Assembly (NCBI GenBank): GCA_027056525.1 | Contig: JALUKO010000019.1 | Coordinates: 1-5,811 of the forward strand | Length of the DNA: 5,811 nt | DNA from: Helicobacteraceae bacterium | GTDB taxonomy: Bacteria; Campylobacterota; Campylobacteria; Campylobacterales; Sulfurimonadaceae | Direction: 5' to 3' | Shown: one piece after another, positions 1 through 5,811 of the stretch | Layout of the letters: each line of letters begins with the position of its first letter | How positions within the stretch are numbered: position 1 is the first letter of the stretch | The notes under the pieces: model-generated | Told to the model about the DNA's origin: nothing | Seen by the model: the letters and a program-made list of their open reading frames with translations, nothing else | Databases searched by the model: none | Translations under genes and position numbers: made by a program

Positions 1-135
1 TGGATCTTTAGCATCATTAGTTGTATGGCAGGCGGTACATTCCCCTTTTTTATAAGATGGGTGCTGCACCATCTTTGCCGATGCTGTTTCACAAAGCATC
101 AGAACAACGAAACATAAGAAAATCAAATTTTTCAT
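1..135 (-). CDS. Secreted c-type cytochrome, N-terminal part only (runs off the window edge)
   Basis: Only the first 45 codons are in the window; the reading frame is open to the edge. The translation starts MKNLIFLCFVV, a typical signal peptide: Lys2 followed by a hydrophobic core at residues 4-15, then a polar stretch ending Ala18-Ser-Ala20, a good signal peptidase I site. Cys15 is preceded by Leu-Met-Leu, which is not a convincing lipobox. The predicted mature protein begins near Lys21 and carries a heme c attachment motif Cys33-Thr-Ala-Cys36-His37 (bases 25-39). His25, eight residues before Cys33, could be a distal heme ligand; a His-Pro shortly before CxxCH recurs in small multiheme cytochromes and doubled-CxxCH proteins. 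I infer a periplasmic electron-transfer protein, perhaps multiheme, but the number of hemes and the partner cannot be judged from this fragment. The start is supported by an AGGA ribosome site (144-147) eight bases upstream. It probably has its own promoter and is not part of the ilv-lpxD operon. Confidence 0.85.
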   Translation of the reverse strand, partial: MKNLIFLCFVVLMLCETASAKMVQHPSYKKGECTACHTTNDAKDP

Positions 136-145
136 ACAAAAAGTC

Positions 146-164
146 CTATAATAAATTATTATAG
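146..164. promoter_or_regulatory. Perfect 19-base palindrome over the cytochrome promoter, possible operator
   Basis: The bases CTATAATAAATTATTATAG form a perfect inverted repeat with nine-base arms around one central base (155). It covers the predicted -10 box and the likely transcription start, and its edge touches the ribosome site at 144-147. That is a classic place for a dimeric repressor to block initiation. The 9-1-9 layout and AT content recall Fur-type boxes, and TAATAA/TTATTA half-sites resemble those described for Helicobacter Fur, but the spacing between them differs by two bases, so no regulator can be named. With no G:C pairs except at the ends it is a poor RNA hairpin and not a terminator. 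Confidence 0.4.
158..163 (-). promoter_or_regulatory. Predicted -10 box (TATAAT) of the cytochrome gene
   Basis: A perfect TATAAT lies on the minus strand 22 bases before the cytochrome start codon. Initiation about seven bases downstream would give a very short leader that just includes the AGGA ribosome site. The upstream region is AT-rich, and only a poor -35 match (TTAATA-like, about 17 bases upstream) is visible, as is usual for housekeeping promoters in Campylobacterota. TATAAT arises easily by chance in such AT-rich DNA, so placement is the main support. Confidence 0.5.
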
Positions 165-227
165 AAGCATATCACATTTTTATTAAAATAATTTGAGTTT
201 TCTTCTAATATTACAAGAAATTAATAT

Positions 228-431
228 TTATTTGATGGCTGTTAAGGCTTCAATAACCTCTTGTAAATTTTCAAGTGGAATATGAACTTTCCATTCCGGT
301 TCATTTGCATCTCCATTTAAAGAGATACCTATGCTTGCAACCGGAGCACTCTCCTCCCCATAAGGTTTTTCAAGTTTTGTTATAGAGATAACTCCGTTTT
401 TTGTTCCACTTAGTTCAATAGTTTTTGACAT
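228..431 (-). CDS. Small protein of unknown function, last gene of the ilvBN-lpxD cluster
   Basis: This is a complete 67-residue gene that I do not recognise by name. It starts 19 bases after the lpxD stop and has a good ribosome site (AAGGA, 438-442, six bases before the ATG), so it is probably cotranscribed with lpxD. The protein has no signal peptide, membrane segment or cysteine, and should be cytoplasmic. Residues 1-51 look like several beta strands (around TIELSG, GVISITKL, VASIGISL and EWKVHIPL) joined by Gly/Asn/Pro turns; residues 52-66 (LENLQEVIEALTAI) should form one amphipathic helix. A strand-rich half ending in a single C-terminal helix is also the shape of the small PC4/YdbC nucleic-acid-binding fold, but I see no diagnostic motif and regard this as speculation only. 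Acidic residues and lysines are mixed with no strong net charge pattern. Real coding is supported by the ribosome site, spacing and sensible composition; function is unknown. Confidence 0.85.
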   Translation of the reverse strand: MSKTIELSGTKNGVISITKLEKPYGEESAPVASIGISLNGDANEPEWKVHIPLENLQEVIEALTAIK

Positions 432-450
432 TGTAAATCCTTAGAAAATT

Positions 451-1401
451 TTATTTGATTAGTTTAGCCAGTTTTGCCTGAAGTTTCAACCACTGTTTAT
501 GCTGCATAAGAGGAAAGCCAGAGAAGGTTAAGCCACTCTCTTTGATGCTCTTTGTCACACCACTTCTTGCTGCAAAAGTTGTAAACGGTGCCACTTCCAG
601 GTGACCTGCTATTGCAGTTTGTCCACCAAGAACAACATTTCTTCCGATTTTACTTGAACCGGCTATGCCAGACTGTGAAACCATTACACTGTACTCACCT
701 ATCTCACAGTTGTGCCCCACCTGTACAAGGTTATCAATACGCACACCTTTTTTAATAAGCGTAGAACCAAATACAGCTCTGTCAACACTGACATTACTTC
801 CAATCTCAACATCATCCTCTATGACAACATTACCATTTTGATAGATCTTTTTATGCTCACCCAGTTTGTTTGTAGCAAAACCAAATCCATCACTTCCGAT
901 AGCCGTGTTTGCATGGATGATACAATCACTTCCGATTGTACAGTCTCTATAAACTGTTACGCTTGGATAAAGAATGGTGTTATCACCTATCTGTGCATTT
1001 GAACCGACATAAACATGTGCCATGATAGTACAGTTTTTCCCTATCCTCGCTCCATTGGCAAGCTCTGCTTTTGATGAGACTCTACTGCCCTCTCCCACAA
1101 CTGCTTCTGGTAAAGAGTCATCTTCAACAAGCGGTGCAAAATATTTTGTAAGTTCTGCCATAGACCAATAAGCCGAATCGACTACAAGAGCCACACAACT
1201 TGGAGGCACATGCTCTACAACAGACGCATCGACAATAATCGCACCTGCGTTTGTCTCTTGTATATCTTTGATGTATTTTGAGTTAGCCACAAAAGATATA
1301 TCAGTTGTAGTGGCATCCTTAAGCGCATTCATGCCGGTTATATCAAGATCTTCTCCACTAAACTCGGCACCGATTATAGAAGCTATTTCAGATAATTTCA
1401 T
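451..1401 (-). CDS. lpxD: UDP-3-O-acylglucosamine N-acyltransferase LpxD
   Basis: LpxD transfers an acyl chain from acyl-carrier protein to the 2-amino group of UDP-3-O-acylglucosamine, the third step of lipid A synthesis, in the cytoplasm. I place the start at the second of two tandem ATG codons, giving MKLSEIAS and 316 residues, close to other family members. Residues 1-90 form the uridine-binding N-terminal domain. Residues about 98-275 are hexapeptide repeats of a left-handed beta-helix trimer, with many IG-x(4)-type turns. The C-terminal stretch from residue 285 is helical. The family signature GSDGFGFA lies at 169-176. His230, in NLVQVGHNCEIG, matches the catalytic His239 of E. coli LpxD; His267 matches E. 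coli His276, and both pairs are 37 residues apart. An upstream in-frame ATG at 1431 would add ten residues (MVLLHLRDSM) unlike LpxD and would overlap ilvN by 26 bases, so I reject it. The ribosome site is weak (GAGAGA at the ilvN end), so translation is probably coupled to ilvN. Confidence 0.96.
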   Translation of the reverse strand: MKLSEIASIIGAEFSGEDLDITGMNALKDATTTDISFVANSKYIKDIQETNAGAIIVDASVVEHVPPSCVALVVDSAYWSMAELTKYFAPLVEDDSLPEAVVGEGSRVSSKAELANGARIGKNCTIMAHVYVGSNAQIGDNTILYPSVTVYRDCTIGSDCIIHANTAIGSDGFGFATNKLGEHKKIYQNGNVVIEDDVEIGSNVSVDRAVFGSTLIKKGVRIDNLVQVGHNCEIGEYSVMVSQSGIAGSSKIGRNVVLGGQTAIAGHLEVAPFTTFAARSGVTKSIKESGLTFSGFPLMQHKQWLKLQAKLAKLIK

Positions 1402-1405
1402 CATA

Positions 1406-1882
1406 CTATCTCTCAAGTGCAACAGCACCACTTCTTACTATCTCTTTAGGATTGTATCGCTTGATAACCTTTAAGAAGTTCTCTACCCTTTTTGGTTCAT
1501 CTGCAACCATAGCAATGATAACATTTTCACCAACATTTACGATCTTTCCGTTATATGCTTCACAGAGCGTATTGATATCACTTAAGTTTTCAGTGATGGG
1601 AAACTTTACCATAGCCATCTCTTTTTCAACCAAATCAGCATGTTCATACACACGTAAAACAGGGATAAGCTTATGAAGCTGCTTTGTGATTTGCTCTATA
1701 ACACGTACAGAACCCGATGTTGCGATGGTAAGTCTTGAGTATTTACTATCAGGGATAGGAGCAACCGTCAATGATGTAATGTTATACCCACGACCTGAAA
1801 ACAGATCTGTAATACGTGATAAAACACTTGCTTCATTTACAACAATAACTGAAATTACTCTTCTTTCACTATTTTCAGTCAT
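1406..1882 (-). CDS. ilvN: Acetohydroxyacid (acetolactate) synthase small regulatory subunit
   Basis: This is the 158-residue regulatory subunit of acetohydroxyacid synthase. It binds the large subunit, raises its activity and usually confers feedback inhibition by valine. Residues 7-80 are an ACT domain with the family patterns RRVISVIVVNE and GRGYNITSLTVAP; residues about 84-158 are the C-terminal domain of the family. Length is close to E. coli IlvH (163). The start codon directly follows the ilvB stop (TAGATG), with an AAGGAG ribosome site inside the end of ilvB (1889-1894) six bases upstream; this implies translational coupling and matched subunit amounts. Asn16 and Asn34 align with E. 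coli IlvH Asn11 and Asn29 of the valine site. The position matching E. coli Gly14, however, is Ser19 (NEASVLSR rather than the usual ...GVL), which may alter feedback control. The gene is intact. It could equally be called ilvH. Confidence 0.97.
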   Translation of the reverse strand: MTENSERRVISVIVVNEASVLSRITDLFSGRGYNITSLTVAPIPDSKYSRLTIATSGSVRVIEQITKQLHKLIPVLRVYEHADLVEKEMAMVKFPITENLSDINTLCEAYNGKIVNVGENVIIAMVADEPKRVENFLKVIKRYNPKEIVRSGAVALER

Positions 1883-3577
1883 CTACTTCTCCTTTTTCTC
1901 TAATAACATCATGTTAAACAATGAACCACCCGAAGGCACCATAGGCATAACATTTTCAAGTCTGTGCACTATAACTTCTATGAAAGCAACAACATCTTTT
2001 TCAACAGCATCTTTAAGTGCCGCATCAAACTCCTCTTTCGTGCTTACTCTGTAACCTATGCCGCCAAAAGCTTCTGAGAGTTTTACAAAATCAGGCTGGA
2101 CACTCAAGTCTGTCTCAGAGTGGCGTTTATCGTAAAAAAGTGTCTGCCACTGACGAACCATTCCAAGATAATTGTTATTTAAAATAATATTGATGACAGG
2201 CAATTTTTTTTCAACTGCCGTCATTAACTCTTGACAGTTCATCAAGATAGAACCATCACCCGTAAAGTTAACACTTGTCTGTTGTGGAGCTGCCGCTTTC
2301 ACACCAAGTGCTGCGGGAAAACCAAAGCCCATAGTACCAAGACCGCCTGAGCTTATAAACTGACGAGGTCTTGAAAACGGATAAAACTGTGCTGTCCACA
2401 TCTGATGCTGTCCAACATCTGTAGAGATGTTCGCATCATCACCAAGAAGCTCTCCAACACGCTCAATAACCCACTGTGGCTTCAGTTTTTCACTATCTTC
2501 ATGGTATGTTAGAGGGTGCAGATCATCAAAGTTATTAATGGTCTCTCTCCATGATTCAAATTTTGACACATCGATTTTTGAACTTATCTCAAGCATCTCA
2601 TTGACAACATTTTTAACATCACCAACTATCGGGAAGTCTGCATTGACAAGTTTCGAAATAGATGCCGGATCAATATCAACATGAATAACAGCTGCATTTT
2701 TCGCAAACTCAGAAAGTTTTCCTGTAACACGGTCATCAAATCTTGCTCCAAGCGCTATCACCAAATCTGTTTCACTCATTGCCATATTGGCCGCATAAGA
2801 GCCATGCATACCAAGCATTCCGATAAGATGCTCATCATCATGAGCAAGAACACCTCTTGCCATAAAAGTCTCAACAGCCGGAATACCTGTTTTGTGAACA
2901 AGCTCTCTTACTTCATAAGCTGCATTCGCATTGATAATACCTCCACCTAAGTAAAACAAAGGTCTTTTAGAATCTGCCATAGCCTCTATAGCTTTTTTGA
3001 TCTGACGAGGATTCCCTTTTGTATGTGGCTTGTATGTTTCAAGTTTGACAGGTTGCGAGTAGTCAAACTCAGCGATCTGTGCTGTTACATCTTTTGGAAT
3101 ATCTACATGCACAGGACCCGGTCTTCCAGAAGATGCTATGTAAAATGCTTCTTTTAAAATACGAGGAAGATCTTTAGCATCTGTTACCAAGTAGTTATGT
3201 TTGGTACAACTTCTACTGATACCTACAGCATCTATCTCTTGAAAAGCATCGGTACCGATGAGGCTCATAGGGACCTGACCACTAATAACAACCAGTGGAA
3301 TAGAGTCCATATATGCATCAGCAAGACCTGTGACGGCATTTGTAAAACCGGGACCACTTGTGATCATAGCAACGCCAACTTTACCACTAGCTTTTGCATA
3401 GCCCTCTGCAGCATGTACAGCAGCTTGTTCATGACGGTTTAAAATATGTTGAAATTTATCTTGTTTGTATATTTCATCGTAGACATTCATAATTGCTCCA
3501 CCAGGGTAGCCAAATACTGTATCTACACCTTCGAGCGTTAAAGCTTCAATGACCATTTGTGCGCCACTAATTTGCAT
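1883..3577 (-). CDS. ilvB: Acetohydroxyacid (acetolactate) synthase large catalytic subunit
   Basis: This 564-residue enzyme condenses two pyruvates to 2-acetolactate, or pyruvate with 2-oxobutyrate to 2-aceto-2-hydroxybutyrate. It is the first common step of valine, leucine and isoleucine synthesis, using thiamine diphosphate, Mg2+ and FAD. Three domains are visible: N-terminal pyrimidine-binding (about 1-165) with catalytic Glu50 in NRHEQAAVHAAEGYA; central FAD-binding (about 190-325) with ALGARFDDRVTG at 275-286; and C-terminal diphosphate-binding (about 370-535) with GDGS at 440-443 and Asn467-Asn469, where Asp441 and Asn468 should bind Mg2+. Trp477 in RQWQ matches the residue that favours 2-oxobutyrate. 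Positions known for inhibitor resistance in plant enzymes carry the usual residues (Ala28, Pro103, Ala111, Asp282, Trp477, Ser549). Length is normal for the biosynthetic FAD-dependent type, and the paired small subunit next door excludes the catabolic AlsS type. The ribosome site GAGGAG (3585-3590) is seven bases before the ATG. ilvI is an equally valid name. Confidence 0.98.
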   Translation of the reverse strand: MQISGAQMVIEALTLEGVDTVFGYPGGAIMNVYDEIYKQDKFQHILNRHEQAAVHAAEGYAKASGKVGVAMITSGPGFTNAVTGLADAYMDSIPLVVISGQVPMSLIGTDAFQEIDAVGISRSCTKHNYLVTDAKDLPRILKEAFYIASSGRPGPVHVDIPKDVTAQIAEFDYSQPVKLETYKPHTKGNPRQIKKAIEAMADSKRPLFYLGGGIINANAAYEVRELVHKTGIPAVETFMARGVLAHDDEHLIGMLGMHGSYAANMAMSETDLVIALGARFDDRVTGKLSEFAKNAAVIHVDIDPASISKLVNADFPIVGDVKNVVNEMLEISSKIDVSKFESWRETINNFDDLHPLTYHEDSEKLKPQWVIERVGELLGDDANISTDVGQHQMWTAQFYPFSRPRQFISSGGLGTMGFGFPAALGVKAAAPQQTSVNFTGDGSILMNCQELMTAVEKKLPVINIILNNNYLGMVRQWQTLFYDKRHSETDLSVQPDFVKLSEAFGGIGYRVSTKEEFDAALKDAVEKDVVAFIEVIVHRLENVMPMVPSGGSLFNMMLLEKKEK

Positions 3578-3618
3578 GAAAAGTCTCCTCTTTATTATCT
3601 AATTTAAAAAATTCGTTT

Positions 3619-3631
3619 ATTATATAAAAAA
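3619..3631 (-). promoter_or_regulatory. Predicted -10 region of the ilvB-ilvN-lpxD operon
   Basis: The minus strand reads a run of six T, then A, then TATAAT (box at 3619-3624). A T-tract just ahead of the -10 box is typical of sigma-70-type promoters in Campylobacterota, where the -35 box is often poorly conserved; none is evident here. Initiation near 3612 would give a leader of about 35 bases with no room for a leader peptide, T-box or other attenuator, so control of this operon by attenuation looks unlikely. Confidence 0.5.
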
Positions 3632-3667
3632 GGAGCTATATTTGAGGTTAAAAGGTGATATAAATAA

Positions 3668-5794
3668 TTATTCTAATATAGAATTAACTATCATTGCAGG
3701 CTTCCACATACTTGCAGATCCCTTTGTTTGACGTTCCAGGTTCAACTTTGTTTGTTGATAGTGTTTTTTAAACATATCAAAAAAGTTTTCTATCCTTTCA
3801 TCGATACCAAAATATAAAATATAGTTTTTAATCCCGTTTTCTAAAACACGCTGATCTTTTTTATCATATAAAGCATTTTCCAGCTGCACTATATAACACA
3901 GCCCAAAGATAAATGCCAAAGAGATGTTTTTTGAACTTATGCTCATGTAGTTCTCAAGTGCTTTTTTCACACTTGTCACATCACCTTTTGCTGCAAAAAG
4001 TTTTGCTTTATTGAACTCTTTATTCCATTGATCTTGAAGTTTTTGACCATCTTCTGTGTCCATGAGATTATCTAAAGAATCTAAAAGGTTGTAAGCGAGT
4101 TGCATATCTTCATCTTCTATGGCATTAAAGAATTTTTGATATGATTCAACATCATACAAAAGTTCTTTTGCTTCTTGAGAGAACTCCGTAAAATCTACCA
4201 AGGTTCGCAGTATTTTCACAGCGGAGTGAGTATCACCATCTTGCATAAACTTTTGAGACTTTATATAGAGTGAATCCCCAAATTTCAATAAGGCATCATA
4301 CTCCGGAAACTCTTTTAAAAACGGGTGCTGTTTTACAAGCTCAAAAGCAATTTTAAAATCTTTTTGCCCAACTGCGACCTTAAAGCGTTTATAAAGATCA
4401 CCCTGAGTGAAAAGCTCTTGAATAAGAGGTGTTTTTTCACTGATCCCTCTGTATGGCAGCAGTAACTCCCTCGCTTTTTCCATGCTTCTTGGTTCAAGTG
4501 CATACTTCTGAGCTGCAATAAAGACTTTTTTCCAGTGTGCTTCAAGTGTTTTAAAAAGTTTTGACTCTTTATAGGAAGGATAGGCATTGGCTATGCCATA
4601 TGCTAAAGAAATTTTTCCCTGTTTTACGGCTGTTGCAAACCTATCAAACTCACTATACTCTTTAATAATTTTTTTCATAATTGTATTTTTTGCCGGAATA
4701 TTTTTAAATTTATCAAAGAGCTCTTTAGCGGTTTGTTTATCATTTTTTTGTAGAGAAAGTTTGGCACGCTCTAGTGTTTGTTCCCAAAGTTTTGAGACAA
4801 GTTTATATACTTTTGTATATTGTAACAGAGGGTTCTTATCAACATATTCCTGTATGAGATCATATTTTTGAGCCTGCAAGAGTTTTTTGAGCTCTACTTC
4901 ATCTTCAAACAGATCATAAAAAAGAAGCTCTCCGCTCTCAGTGCCAATCACAAGATTTTGGTTTGATACACAAAAACATAAAGCAGTTATGCAGGACTTG
5001 AGCTTGATATACTTTGCACTTAAGAGAGTATAGTTTTGTAGTTCATATACTAAAACATAACCGAGTTCTGTTGCCAAAAAAAGAAACCTCTCTTCAGAGT
5101 CAAGCGCTATTTGAGTTACATTATCATGAATACCTTCTAGCCTCGCTAAAACAAAACCTGTGTAGATATCCCATATAATTGCTTTTGAATTTTTGTCTAT
5201 ACTTAAAAGCCTGTGCTGACTTAAAAACTGTAGTTTCATTACCGGTGCAGAATGTGCTTTAAGCATATGTTTTGGTGTTAAAGTAGCAATATTAAAAACC
5301 GAAATTCGTCTGTCATAACTGGCAGTCGCTACCCACTGTCCATTGGATGAAAAAGCAATATCATTTATGCTGTCTTTATGGATGGGGAGTGTGAAAACGA
5401 TCTTACCTGTTTTTATATCAATGGCAAATGTTTTTCCATCATCACCACATGAGAACATATATCTGTTTTTAGGATCAATCCCTATACAGGAGATCTCACC
5501 CTGATGTCTGTCAACTTTTGCAACGGTTTTTTTACTTTTAACATTGTAAAGTTTGGCAGCTCTAGCGTCTGAGCTCAGTGCTCCAAAATAAGAAGCGTCA
5601 CTGCTAAAAGCAACTACCCTTGTTTTATACCTCATATGAGAAATATTACCTTTAAAACCGGCAACAACACCAAATTTCTTACTATCTAAAAACCTTATGG
5701 TTGTTTTGGAGTCAACAACCAAAAGATTGTCATTGTCCAATAATTTTATGAGTATAATTGGCAGTTTAAAATTTTTCTCTATTGCTGGTTCCAT
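3668..5794 (-). CDS. WD40-type beta-propeller protein with a C-terminal helical-repeat domain, function unknown
   Basis: This is a complete 708-residue protein with no clear signal peptide, so it is probably cytoplasmic. Residues about 11-298 form seven WD40-like repeats. The blade-closing motif (hydrophobic run ending in D, N or E) occurs at 33-37 IRFLD, 80-84 AKLYN, 122-126 TFAID, 164-168 ISVFN, 205-209 AIIWD, 247-251 VLVYE and 290-294 LLFYD. His97, His139, His181 and His223 recur exactly every 42 residues. Seven blades make a closed propeller. Residues about 299-636 are helical and hold four diverged repeats of 84-85 residues, clearest at 383, 468 and 552 ([FY]x[RK]F, then A[VI], then [IFM]x[LI]A[YF]); the first copy (299-382) is weaker. 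Residues 624-637 are hydrophobic (LAFIFGLCYIVQ) but look like a buried helix. No enzyme motif is visible. A scaffold or protein-binding role is inferred from architecture only. The ATG is the first start codon in the frame within the window, with a modest AAGAGA ribosome site (5804-5809). Ninety bases separate it from ilvB, which has its own promoter, so a shared role is not implied. Confidence 0.9.
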   Translation of the reverse strand: MEPAIEKNFKLPIILIKLLDNDNLLVVDSKTTIRFLDSKKFGVVAGFKGNISHMRYKTRVVAFSSDASYFGALSSDARAAKLYNVKSKKTVAKVDRHQGEISCIGIDPKNRYMFSCGDDGKTFAIDIKTGKIVFTLPIHKDSINDIAFSSNGQWVATASYDRRISVFNIATLTPKHMLKAHSAPVMKLQFLSQHRLLSIDKNSKAIIWDIYTGFVLARLEGIHDNVTQIALDSEERFLFLATELGYVLVYELQNYTLLSAKYIKLKSCITALCFCVSNQNLVIGTESGELLFYDLFEDEVELKKLLQAQKYDLIQEYVDKNPLLQYTKVYKLVSKLWEQTLERAKLSLQKNDKQTAKELFDKFKNIPAKNTIMKKIIKEYSEFDRFATAVKQGKISLAYGIANAYPSYKESKLFKTLEAHWKKVFIAAQKYALEPRSMEKARELLLPYRGISEKTPLIQELFTQGDLYKRFKVAVGQKDFKIAFELVKQHPFLKEFPEYDALLKFGDSLYIKSQKFMQDGDTHSAVKILRTLVDFTEFSQEAKELLYDVESYQKFFNAIEDEDMQLAYNLLDSLDNLMDTEDGQKLQDQWNKEFNKAKLFAAKGDVTSVKKALENYMSISSKNISLAFIFGLCYIVQLENALYDKKDQRVLENGIKNYILYFGIDERIENFFDMFKKHYQQTKLNLERQTKGSASMWKPAMIVNSILE

Positions 5795-5811
5795 ATGTGC
5801 TAATCTCTTAA

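Noticed and set aside
61..135. Lipoprotein signal in the cytochrome (Cys15 after Leu-Met-Leu).
   Set aside because: The residue before the cysteine is Leu instead of Gly, Ala or Ser, whereas an Ala-Ser-Ala signal peptidase I site fits well a few residues later.
199..220. Inverted repeat TTTCTT / AAGAAA with a ten-base loop just after the 67-residue gene, as a possible terminator.
   Set aside because: The stem is six mostly A:T pairs with a large loop and no T-run follows on the minus strand, so it lacks the hallmarks of an intrinsic terminator. Chance is likely in such AT-rich DNA.
712..1002. Plus-strand open frame opposite lpxD; similar plus-strand frames lie opposite ilvN, ilvB and the propeller gene (for example 1686-2054, 2427-2684, 2681-2950, 3197-3442, 4587-4871).
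   Set aside because: All lie antisense to well-supported genes and have no family resemblance; their composition is that of reverse-complemented coding sequence.
3600..3667. Possible intrinsic terminator for the propeller gene, using the run of six T after GCTCC and small palindromes such as AATTT-TTT-AAATT.
   Set aside because: No G:C-containing stem precedes the T-run, and the small palindromes are pure A:T. The T-run is better read as part of the ilvB promoter.
3740..3950. Membrane anchor in the propeller protein around residues 624-637, or a signal peptide at its N-terminus (LPIILIKLL, residues 11-19).
   Set aside because: The internal stretch is too short and has polar residues close on both sides, fitting a buried solenoid helix. 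The N-terminal stretch fits the first propeller strand, follows acidic residues, and lacks a cleavage site.
4333..4587. Minus-strand 84-codon frame inside the propeller gene in another frame.
   Set aside because: It overlaps the helical-repeat coding sequence completely, and its residues look like a frame-shifted reading of that gene.

Overview
This is an AT-rich bacterial window in which every gene lies on the minus strand, so transcription runs from the high-coordinate end to the low-coordinate end. The gene order ilvB-ilvN-lpxD, the AT-rich intergenic DNA with TATAAT boxes preceded by T-tracts, and the protein flavour all point to a Campylobacterota (epsilonproteobacterial) genome. I would guess a free-living Sulfurimonas or Sulfuricurvum type. 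This is inference from synteny and composition, not a database match.

In transcription order, 5794-3668 encodes a 708-residue cytoplasmic protein with two clear halves. The N-terminal half is a seven-bladed WD40-type beta-propeller. The C-terminal half is helical and built from about four degenerate repeats of 84-85 residues. Its function is unknown. A 90-base gap with a TATAAT promoter and no recognisable intrinsic terminator follows. Next comes a tight cluster: ilvB (3577-1883) and ilvN (1882-1406), the catalytic and regulatory subunits of acetohydroxyacid synthase; lpxD (1401-451), the lipid A N-acyltransferase; and a 67-residue protein of unknown function (431-228). ilvB and ilvN abut with no spacing, lpxD starts within a few bases of the ilvN stop, and the small gene follows lpxD by 19 bases, so the four are very probably one operon. 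The cluster joins the first committed step of branched-chain amino acid synthesis to the third step of lipid A synthesis. The ilv-lpxD order is also known from Campylobacter jejuni, so it is a lineage habit rather than something new here.

After a 92-base gap with its own TATAAT box, which sits inside a perfect 19-base palindrome, the first 45 codons of a secreted c-type cytochrome run off the low-coordinate edge (135-1).

No RNA genes, mobile elements, CRISPR arrays or strong intrinsic terminators were seen. The metabolic genes are ordinary. The points most worth a second look are the propeller-solenoid protein, the palindrome over the cytochrome promoter, a glycine-to-serine change in the predicted valine site of IlvN, and the unidentified small protein.
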